DNA of 64,000 nt from Oceanococcus sp051252075. Lineage in GTDB: Bacteria > Pseudomonadota > Gammaproteobacteria > Nevskiales > Oceanococcaceae. The stretch spans positions 54,567 to 118,566 of the forward strand of contig JBPOFU010000004.1 of the NCBI GenBank assembly GCA_051252075.1, given 5' to 3'. A program made the position numbers and the translations under genes. The notes under the pieces were generated by a model. It saw only the letters and a program-made list of their open reading frames with translations, searched no databases and was not told the origin of the DNA. Positions 8,994 to 15,646 of this stretch are shown here, piece after piece (position 1 is the stretch's first letter; each line of letters opens with the position of its first letter).

Positions 8994-9866
8994 ATGAACG
9001 GCGCAAACTTGCAATCGGAGAACGATGAATCACGTCTGTCAGCGGCGGTAAAACGAATGCTGACCAGCGTTTTGCGGGCGCTTGCACGGATTGTTCTGCG
9101 CCAGAATGTGGGTTATCCCACATTTGAGCGCATCGCCAAGCAGGCATTTATAGATGTCACGCGTAACGAATACGGACTACGCGGTCGGGCTGCAAACAAA
9201 TCGCGCATAGCGCTGGTGACGGGCATCAACCGTCGCGATGTGGCACGCTGTCTAGTCGCCGACGCCAACTTACCGCAGGACCCGCTGTTTAATCCGGTCT
9301 TTCGAGTGGTCTCGCGTTGGATACGTGAACCCGCATATCGAGATGAGTTTCATCAGCCCTTGGTATTGGACATAGCCGGAAAAGCACCTTCGGTAGAGGC
9401 GCTGCAGGAGTTTGATTGCCCTGATACGCCTCTCACTGCGGTAGTCAGTGCCTTAATATCCGGGGGATTAGCAAACTATAGTGATGAGGGTAAGGCGCGC
9501 TTAATGCTGACAGATCATGGCTTCATCCCGCAACAAGATATCGCGGCCAAATACGAATTGCTGGGAATCGACGTATCGGCCCTACTGCAAACGATAGAGC
9601 ATAATATGTACGCGTCAGCGCCAGCGATGTATCAACGCAAAGTGAGTTTTCCAAACTTATCCGCCAGCGGACTCGAATGTTTACAGAAAATGGCGAGCGA
9701 GCAAGGTCAGTCGTTGTTAGAAAGCATGGATGCTGAGTTGTCAGAGCATCGTAGTGAAGATGGCTGTTTTGCTGGAATGGGGCTATACGTATTTATTGAG
9801 CCAGACCGTAAAGATGTAGCGAATGTTGCATTGAGCAAAGAGAAAAAAAATGAGAAAGATGAATAA
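8994..9866 (+). CDS. DUF6502-like protein, function unknown
   Basis: A 290-residue cytoplasmic protein that looks like the DUF6502 family. There is no signal peptide or membrane segment. The N-terminal third (RMLTSVLRALARIVLRQNVGYPTFERIAKQAF...SRIALVTGINRRDVAR) reads like a winged-helix or DNA-binding region, and the rest has no motif I know. I prefer ATG 8994 over an upstream in-frame GTG at 8970, because neither has a good ribosome site and ATG is the commoner start. Its last 17 bases overlap the second DUF4382 gene, so the two are translated together. A regulatory role for the DUF4382 or pilus genes is possible but not shown. Confidence 0.7.
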   Translation: MNGANLQSENDESRLSAAVKRMLTSVLRALARIVLRQNVGYPTFERIAKQAFIDVTRNEYGLRGRAANKSRIALVTGINRRDVARCLVADANLPQDPLFNPVFRVVSRWIREPAYRDEFHQPLVLDIAGKAPSVEALQEFDCPDTPLTAVVSALISGGLANYSDEGKARLMLTDHGFIPQQDIAAKYELLGIDVSALLQTIEHNMYASAPAMYQRKVSFPNLSASGLECLQKMASEQGQSLLESMDAELSEHRSEDGCFAGMGLYVFIEPDRKDVANVALSKEKKNEKDE

Positions 9867-10803
9867 AATAACCTCTTTAGCGGCAGGGTCCGTACTTTGC
9901 TTTTTTGTAATTGAAGGGAGTTGGGGGGATATATCCGGCACCGGTTCGGAAGGGAGAGCGATCAGTTTTGGATTTTTATCCTTGCTGATGATGGACGCCC
10001 CTGTCGACGAAGTCGATGCCGTTGTTATTGAAATTAATCGCCTAGATTTGCTTGGGAGTAATGCCAGATTTTCTCACCATTTTAATCCTCCCCAGCAAGT
10101 CGACGTATTGGCACTGCAAGGTGGTGTAACACTTGCATTGCTGGATGAAGTGCCTGTGCCAAGTGGGCAGTACGACGAGCTGAGGCTTGGTCTGAATGCG
10201 GCTGAAAGTGCCTGTAGAAACTTGGTTTCTCCCTTCGCAAGTTATGTCGAGCGCGTTGGCGTGAAGTACCCCTTGGTGGTAGCGCGAGGCGGCCCTCAGC
10301 AAGAGCTTTCTTTCCCAGTTTCTATGGCAGTCGCAGATGGCCAGCAGGCAGAATACGTTATGGATATCGATTTAAGGCGTGGATTGAATCAAGTCGCTAA
10401 TGCAGACTGCTACCGCCTGCAAGCCGCGGCTAGAATTGAGAACACAGCGAACACAGGGCATGTTTATGGCTCGGTCGAGCCAGCCTTATTAACTGCGAGC
10501 CACTGTGATGCAGATGCCTATAAGGGCAAGGGCGCCGCGCTATATGCCTACAGAGGCGCGGATGCGATGCCAAGCGACATTAACGGTCGGCGGGCTGGCC
10601 CATTGGCCACAGCAGCGCTAGTGCCGAATACGAGCAATACGCTGGATTACAAATTGGCCTATTTGGCTCCTGGAAAATACACCATAGCCCTGACTTGTCA
10701 GGCTGGAAGTGATCAGCCAAATCAAGCGGATACGTTATCGTTTGAAGCGGTGCAGAATGTGTTGGTGCGGCGGGCTCAGTCTACGCTCAGTGACTTTGAG
10801 TAA
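9850..10803 (+). CDS. DUF4382 domain protein (copy 2, lipobox lost)
   Basis: A 317-residue paralogue of the protein at 1027-1980, with exactly the same length. Shared blocks are DISGTG, DAPVDEVDAVVIEINRL, VLALQGGVTLALLDEV, a CRNLVSPFASYV block and GKYTIALTCQAGSD. Unlike copy 1, its signal sequence (SLAAGSVLCFFVIEGSWG) has no lipobox cysteine in front of DISGTG, so it is probably released or held in another way. It overlaps the DUF6502-like gene by 17 bases and ends the cluster. Function unknown; the pairing with the pilus genes suggests the cell surface. Confidence 0.83.
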   Translation: MRKMNKITSLAAGSVLCFFVIEGSWGDISGTGSEGRAISFGFLSLLMMDAPVDEVDAVVIEINRLDLLGSNARFSHHFNPPQQVDVLALQGGVTLALLDEVPVPSGQYDELRLGLNAAESACRNLVSPFASYVERVGVKYPLVVARGGPQQELSFPVSMAVADGQQAEYVMDIDLRRGLNQVANADCYRLQAAARIENTANTGHVYGSVEPALLTASHCDADAYKGKGAALYAYRGADAMPSDINGRRAGPLATAALVPNTSNTLDYKLAYLAPGKYTIALTCQAGSDQPNQADTLSFEAVQNVLVRRAQSTLSDFE

Positions 10804-10818
10804 GCCCGATTTTTCGAT

Positions 10819-11559
10819 TTAGGGTTTCTTTGCAGTGTGTGGCTGCGTACGCAGCCACAACCAGAGACCGCTAAGGGCCAAAAGACCGATGCCGATCGCA
10901 ATCATATCAATGATATAGCGCCCCCAAGATCCAAAAAACCGCCCGCTGTGCAGGTCTACGAGCACGCGCTCCCAGCTTAGTTGCTGCGCCGCTGTAGTGT
11001 GTTGAATGGGTGTGGAGACGTTCGCAGGTAGTTCTTGCAGGCTCAGTGCGTGTGCCGGCGCTTGCGAAAGTGTCCAACTGAGCATTTGGTTATCGCTGCA
11101 ATGCCAGCCTGTTTTGGTTTGCAGGCAGAGATCATCGCCCTTTGTTGCAGCAGCTTGGATGTGCCCCGGTAGTGCGGATTCATCCAATGTTTCTATAACT
11201 TGGCCATTCGGGTCCAGCAAGATCAAGCTGCTCTCAGCGGCGGCAATAATGAGCCCGTTTATGCCAGCGACCCCAATAATCTCGGCGAAATCTGTCACCA
11301 ACTCGGTATTGAAGTACAGCTTGCCAGCAAAGGAGACGATCCAGTCTTCGTTGATTTTCCAGCCATTGATCGGTGGCGAGAAATGGATGTTATATGCGTT
11401 TAACACCCAATTGGCCTCGACCCCAGGTTCATCTAAGCCTAAATCTGGAGCGTGATTCAGCGTGATCCCTGTGGCAATGAGCCAAATAGCGCCCAGTCCT
11501 ACGATTGCGCCAAGGCTACGATGCCATCTTCGGATACGAACACGCAGGCTTCTGCTCAT
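10819..11559 (-). CDS. PepSY-associated transmembrane protein
   Basis: A 246-residue inner-membrane protein of the PepSY-associated TM family (PiuB-like). It has an N-terminal RRWHRSLGAIVGLGAIWLIATG helix, a periplasmic domain of about 180 residues, then VDLHSGRFFGSWGRYIIDM and a second helix (IGIGLLALSGLWLWLRT). Such proteins are thought to carry electrons across the membrane by haem or to work with flavoproteins in ferric reduction. The RRWHRSLG and DLHSGRFFG histidines are the likely haem ligands (inference). Its ATG overlaps the stop of the FMN-binding gene (ATGA). It is the last gene of the Fur-box operon and converges with the DUF4382 gene, 15 bases away. Confidence 0.82.
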   Translation of the reverse strand: MSRSLRVRIRRWHRSLGAIVGLGAIWLIATGITLNHAPDLGLDEPGVEANWVLNAYNIHFSPPINGWKINEDWIVSFAGKLYFNTELVTDFAEIIGVAGINGLIIAAAESSLILLDPNGQVIETLDESALPGHIQAAATKGDDLCLQTKTGWHCSDNQMLSWTLSQAPAHALSLQELPANVSTPIQHTTAAQQLSWERVLVDLHSGRFFGSWGRYIIDMIAIGIGLLALSGLWLWLRTQPHTAKKP

Positions 11560-12131
11560 AGTTTTTGCAGTTGTTGATCAAGCAGCAGGGCCAGCTGTGC
11601 CAATCGGCGCACGGCGGCAACCGATAAAGTTGCACCGGTGATGTTGTCGATTTTGCGGTCTAGCTGCTGATTGTCTGCGAGCTGTGCGTTGGCAAATTGT
11701 TCGGTGAAAAAGCGATTGCGGATTTCCCAGCCGCGACTTTCTCGGTAGATCAAAATTTCGACTTGGCGTAACACGCTGTCTTCGATCACAAAGCCAGCCG
11801 TGATGGGGCGTTCCTTGCCGATCTCATCCAATATCCAAGCGCTGCGCTTTCCGACCTGCCAATAGCGTAAGCGGGCGCTTCTTGGAGGGTGGCCGAGTAG
11901 GGCGCTGACTTGCTCGCGCAGCTCGCCGCTGAGCCAAATCAATTGGGCTTGTGGTGCCTCCCCAGAAAACGCTTGTGCCACGAACGCGTCGCGACTGAGG
12001 TAGACCGATTCTTCGGCAGCGGACGCAGCAAAGCTGGCGCTACAAGCCCAAAAGCTCAGTAGCGCCAACTGAATGCTGAAACTGTATTTAGAAATGGTAA
12101 CCAATGCCCAGATCAAATCCGTCAAAGTCAC
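11556..12131 (-). CDS. FMN-binding domain protein with flavinylation motif
   Basis: A 191-residue exported protein with a C-terminal FMN-binding (NqrC/RnfG-like) domain. The motif DNITGATLS at residues 162-170 fits the rule D-x-x-S/T-G-A-T/S, in which ApbE attaches FMN covalently to the last Thr (Thr168 here). A signal sequence precedes it (IQLALLSFWACSASFAASA). The domain is preceded by GFVIEDSVLRQVEILIYRESRGWEI, also typical. The start is uncertain: the longest frame begins with GTG at 12131 and overlaps the porin gene by 44 bases, and the ribosome site is weak. It likely receives FMN from the ApbE encoded at 62562-63467 and passes electrons to or from the PepSY partner. Confidence 0.85.
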   Translation of the reverse strand: MTLTDLIWALVTISKYSFSIQLALLSFWACSASFAASAAEESVYLSRDAFVAQAFSGEAPQAQLIWLSGELREQVSALLGHPPRSARLRYWQVGKRSAWILDEIGKERPITAGFVIEDSVLRQVEILIYRESRGWEIRNRFFTEQFANAQLADNQQLDRKIDNITGATLSVAAVRRLAQLALLLDQQLQKL

Positions 12132-13245
12132 GACCAGCGTCGGCCGTCAGCTCATGCTCGCGTTGGCGGAAGTCCGCTTTCAGCACAACATGGGGATGTG
12201 GATAGTAGTTGATGCCGGCTTCCCATTGCGAGAATTTGTCCTGGCCGCGTGCTGCGTCCAGATCTTCGTAGCGGGCATACACGCCGATAGATTCGCTAAT
12301 TTTAACGCTGGGTTCGAGGTACCAGCCAGTCTGGCTGTCGGCACCGGCCGCTTCCACTGCAAGGCCGCCGAGTTTCCATGCACTGTACAGCGCGCGTACC
12401 GCAAAGATGCCTTTGTTCCAGGCCGCGTGAGCGACATACAGGGCGCCTTCGTCCAAGCCATCGCCAGCCACTTGGCTGATATCACTTTGGTATTGCAGCG
12501 CTAAGCCCAATTCCAAACCCGCGATACCGTTGTAGCGCAGGCGGCTGGTGTAGGCCAGATCAGCGGCATCTGCCTCTGCTGTTTTTTGCCGGCCCGAACG
12601 GATACGAAAGGCACTGCTGCCGCTAGTGGGTATCTTTAAGCCTTCGTGAATCATGAGGTCCCATTGCAAGCCGTCGGCGAGCTTCAGCGACGCGGCCACA
12701 CCACCGGCCCACCAAGTGCTGGGCACTATGATGTTTTCTACATCGTTGCGCTCGACGCCGTAGAACACCGGAGGTTCATGTGTTTCATTGATGAGGCCTG
12801 CAGGGATGAGCATCAAACCTCCGCGTACGGTGAGACGATCACTTACGTCCATCTCCAAGTAGGCTTGTTCCAGCTCCACTTCGCCTGGTTTCCCATCGCC
12901 AACCAAGGAATGTTCCAGTTCAATTTCAGACACAAGGCGCAGCTTGTTGGAGAAGTCATAACCTGCAAACAATACAAAGCGGTGAAAGTCGATTTGTTTG
13001 TTATCACGGCTCGCATCATCCGCGCTTATATTGTTGTAATGCAATTCGCCATAGCCGCCCCAGTGCAATTTTGAAGGGGCGCTGCTGTTGTTTTGCTCTT
13101 GTGCTTCAGCCAGAGCAGCAACTTGTGCCTGCAATTGTTCAATAGTTTGCGCTAGTTCTGCGGCGCTGGGCGCGGCCAATGCGGCCAGTGGTGTAGACAG
13201 TGCCAGTGCAGCACATGCAAATCGATTTGGCATCGAGGTGGCCAT
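12088..13245 (-). CDS. outer-membrane porin, OprO/OprP-like
   Basis: A 385-residue outer-membrane porin. A signal peptide (FACAALALSTPLAALA) is followed by a short coiled coil (AAELAQTIEQLQAQVAALAEAQEQ), as in Pseudomonas OprO/OprP and other phosphate-selective-type porins. The rest consists of beta-strands ending in GYHF with terminal Phe, the barrel-assembly signal. AAGGA lies upstream of the ATG at 13245. It is the first gene of the operon with the FMN-binding and PepSY genes. The Fur box in its promoter suggests it brings in an iron source rather than phosphate; the substrate is not known. Confidence 0.8.
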   Translation of the reverse strand: MATSMPNRFACAALALSTPLAALAAPSAAELAQTIEQLQAQVAALAEAQEQNNSSAPSKLHWGGYGELHYNNISADDASRDNKQIDFHRFVLFAGYDFSNKLRLVSEIELEHSLVGDGKPGEVELEQAYLEMDVSDRLTVRGGLMLIPAGLINETHEPPVFYGVERNDVENIIVPSTWWAGGVAASLKLADGLQWDLMIHEGLKIPTSGSSAFRIRSGRQKTAEADAADLAYTSRLRYNGIAGLELGLALQYQSDISQVAGDGLDEGALYVAHAAWNKGIFAVRALYSAWKLGGLAVEAAGADSQTGWYLEPSVKISESIGVYARYEDLDAARGQDKFSQWEAGINYYPHPHVVLKADFRQREHELTADAGRDFDGFDLGIGYHF

Positions 13246-13321
13246 GAATTTTCCTTCTATGTCCCTGTGTGTTTTGCATCAACGCGGGGTGGTTTGCCGT
13301 GGCGCTGCTGCGGTGTTGTGA

Positions 13322-13350
13322 ATGGTAATGCAAATGAGAATGACTATCAA
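13322..13350 (-). promoter_or_regulatory. porin operon promoter with Fur box
   Basis: Read on the minus strand, TTGATA (13345-13350) and TACCAT (13322-13327) form -35 and -10 boxes with a 17-base spacer. The plus-strand text at 13330-13348, GCAAATGAGAATGACTATC, matches the Fur consensus GATAATGATAATCATTATC at 14 of 19 positions and fills the spacer. Fur with iron bound would block RNA polymerase. The match was counted by eye; binding is inference. Confidence 0.7.
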
Positions 13351-13542
13351 CAGTAGTTAATCGAAGTATTTCAATGAAGCAGAAGGAAGGTGGGTAGATT
13401 GCCTCGACACCGGACAGACATGGACGATTTAGTCTTCATTCGGCACATGGAAATTGGTAGCTTCAATATTCGCTATGTCAGGGCAATGCAGTGACCGTGT
13501 AACATTGCGCCCACTTTAACGAGAACCTCCGGATGACACGCT

Positions 13543-14271
13543 ATGCCCCAGGAAAACAATCTGGACATCCAAGGCATCAATCAACGTTTTTATGATCGTT
13601 TGTGGTCACGCTCTCGGTTGATTTCTCCGGATCGATTCAATACTTGGGACATAGTCCAGAGCATTTGTAAGAGCGCTCCGGCCCGTCTGGAAGTTGCACC
13701 AGGCTTGCGACCGAGACTGCCCTTTATTGACACTGAGTTTGTGGACATCAGCACGCCAGCATTGATGGCTTTGCGCCAAGCAGGCGGTCGTGCGAGCCGC
13801 GCCACCTTGAGCGCTTTGCCGTTTGCGGATGCCACTTTTGACCTCGTCGCGACCTTCGACGTACTTGAACATGTGGAGGACGACACTACGGCTCTCGAGG
13901 AAGTGGCGCGCGTGCTAAAGCCCGGTGGGAAGTTGCTGCTCTCGATTCCCTTGTACCAAGCGAATTGGACGCCTTTCGACAAAATTGTTGGCCACTGGCG
14001 ACGCTATGAACCCACGCAGTTAAAAGAATTGTTTTCAGAATGTGGACTACGCATTGAACGTAGCGCCATTTTTGGGATGAAGCCTCAGACATCTTGGTTG
14101 GTGAACTTGGGAATGTGGTTTCTGGAAAACCGGCCGGTGCGTGCGATGTGGTGGTACAACAACGTTTTCATGCCGTTGGGATTACGTCGTCAGCCGGCTT
14201 TGCAATTTCGTGAAGGCTTAATCGAAGACCGAGCGGTGGACGAGGTCATAGTGGTCGCTACTCGCCTGTGA
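13543..14271 (+). CDS. class I SAM-dependent methyltransferase
   Basis: A 242-residue methyltransferase of the Methyltransf_11 type. Motif I is degenerate (LEVAPGLRPRLP at about 49-60). Later motifs are clear: LSALPFADATFDLVATFDVLEHVEDD (acidic and post-I region) and LEEVARVLKPGGKLLLSIP. The substrate is unknown; the C-terminal NNVFMPLGLRRQPALQF gives no hint. It stands alone between the Fur-controlled operon (divergent) and nrdB (convergent). Confidence 0.82.
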   Translation: MPQENNLDIQGINQRFYDRLWSRSRLISPDRFNTWDIVQSICKSAPARLEVAPGLRPRLPFIDTEFVDISTPALMALRQAGGRASRATLSALPFADATFDLVATFDVLEHVEDDTTALEEVARVLKPGGKLLLSIPLYQANWTPFDKIVGHWRRYEPTQLKELFSECGLRIERSAIFGMKPQTSWLVNLGMWFLENRPVRAMWWYNNVFMPLGLRRQPALQFREGLIEDRAVDEVIVVATRL

Positions 14272-14316
14272 GTGGTTTCATGGTGAAACTCACAGCAGCA
14301 ATTTTATTGAGCCCAT

Positions 14317-14350
14317 AAAAAAGGACGGTGCCAGTTTCCCGACACCGCCC
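14317..14350 (-). terminator. rho-independent terminator of nrdAB
   Basis: On the minus strand a 10-base-pair stem (GGGCGGTGTC with GGCACCGTCC, two G-U pairs) encloses an 8-base loop and is followed by six T. It lies 57 bases after the nrdB stop, as expected for the end of the nrdA-nrdB transcript. Confidence 0.85.
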
Positions 14351-14406
14351 TGGGGCTCCATCTTGTCAGTAAAGCCTTGGGTAAACTTGTTGCATAGGTT
14401 TGGGGC

Positions 14407-15570
14407 TCAGTTATCCCAGTTCAGAGCGCCGCCTGTTTGGTATTCCGTAACGCGTGTTTCGAAGAAATTTTTCTCCTTACGCATGTTGGCCTGTTCCGCT
14501 AGCCAAGGAAGTGATTCTTCTGCACCTGGGAAGGGTTCTTCGAAGCCCAGTTGTGTGGCGCGGCGGTTGGCGATGAAGCGGAATTGTTCCACGTGCTGTT
14601 CGGCGGAGTAGCCTAGGATGGGGTCACGCAGGATATAACTGGCGTAGCCGATTTCTGCTGCTTCGGCTTGGTCCCACATTTCGCGCAAGGCTTGGGGGTC
14701 AGGGCGAATGTCTTCTTCTTCCATCAGGGCCTTGGCCACGCGAATGCCGAAGCTGGCATGCATGACTTCGTCACGCATGATGTATTGCAGCTGCTCACCC
14801 GTGCCTTTCATCAGGCCGCGACGCTGCAGGGCAAAGATGGGGCTAAAACCGTTGTAAAACCAGGTGCCTTCAAATACGGCGGCGAAAAAGATATAGGACA
14901 TCAGGAAGGTGTGCAGTTGCTCGCGATCTTTCAGATCGATGTCGCTGCTGCAGACGGCGTCCAGACGCTCTTGCGTCATGCGGATTTTGGCATTGATTTC
15001 CGGTACGACGCGGTAGCGGTTGTAGATTTCGCCTTGGTCAAGACCGATAGTTTCGATGCAGTGCTGATAGGTCCAAGTGTGCAGGGCTTCTTCGTAGGTT
15101 TGGCGGGCCTGATAAATCTGCAATTCGGGCGCGGACATTTTTTCCATCACGGCGATGGCGACGTTGCGCATGGCCAGAATATCGGCGGTGGTCAGGTAGG
15201 CCAGCACATTGGTGTAGACGTGGCGTTCTTCTACGGTCAGCTTGTGGTGGTAATCGTGAACATCCTGGGCCATGTTGATGTCCAGCGGCGTCCAGTGATT
15301 CTTATTGGCGTTGAGGAAGTACTTCCAGGCCCACGGGTACTTGAACGGTGCCAGCTGATTGATGTCGGCCATACCGTTGACGATGCGCTTGTCTTCGGCG
15401 CGAACCGGTTTGGCACTGACAATAGGTTCAGGCATTGGGCGGTCTATGGCTGCGCTTCCTAAAGTGGCTGCGGTTGCTGCGACAACAGCCGGTTCCGGTT
15501 GTGTCTCAGTTTTTTTAGCCTCTGCAGCTACTGCAGGGGCTTTGTTTAGCGGATCATCCCAGTTCAACAT
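14407..15570 (-). CDS. nrdB: ribonucleotide reductase class Ia small subunit NrdB
   Basis: A 387-residue small subunit of ribonucleoside-diphosphate reductase, which makes the tyrosyl radical for dNTP synthesis. The metal ligands can be placed: Asp130 (LTTAD), Glu161 and His164 (YEEALH), Glu234 (FEGTW), Glu268 and His271 (RDEVMH). The radical Tyr168 (HTWTY) is kept, so it is a true class Ia enzyme rather than the Tyr-less class Ic. The C-terminus, which docks into NrdA, ends TEYQTGGALNWDN. The first 60 or so residues (AAEAKKTETQPEPAVVAATAATL) are an Ala/Pro-rich, probably disordered extension. It lies 76 bases downstream of nrdA and is co-transcribed with it. Confidence 0.97.
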   Translation of the reverse strand: MLNWDDPLNKAPAVAAEAKKTETQPEPAVVAATAATLGSAAIDRPMPEPIVSAKPVRAEDKRIVNGMADINQLAPFKYPWAWKYFLNANKNHWTPLDINMAQDVHDYHHKLTVEERHVYTNVLAYLTTADILAMRNVAIAVMEKMSAPELQIYQARQTYEEALHTWTYQHCIETIGLDQGEIYNRYRVVPEINAKIRMTQERLDAVCSSDIDLKDREQLHTFLMSYIFFAAVFEGTWFYNGFSPIFALQRRGLMKGTGEQLQYIMRDEVMHASFGIRVAKALMEEEDIRPDPQALREMWDQAEAAEIGYASYILRDPILGYSAEQHVEQFRFIANRRATQLGFEEPFPGAEESLPWLAEQANMRKEKNFFETRVTEYQTGGALNWDN

Positions 15571-15646
15571 GGTCGGTTCCTTGATATTATCTAGAAGCGT
15601 AGGGCGGCGATGTATTCACCGCCCGCTTGTTTATATTGTTGGAGCT

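Noticed and set aside
10838..10859. 22-base perfect palindrome near the convergent DUF4382/PepSY ends
   Set aside because: It lies within the coding end of the PepSY gene (WLRTQPHT) and has no T-run on either side, so I do not call it a terminator.
13088..13321. Plus-strand frame opposite the porin start and promoter
   Set aside because: Cys/Ala/Ser-rich shadow of the porin signal peptide and coiled coil.
14668..15462. Long plus-strand frame of 264 codons opposite nrdB
   Set aside because: It is antisense to a certain gene, its composition is that of a codon shadow, and it has no recognisable motif.
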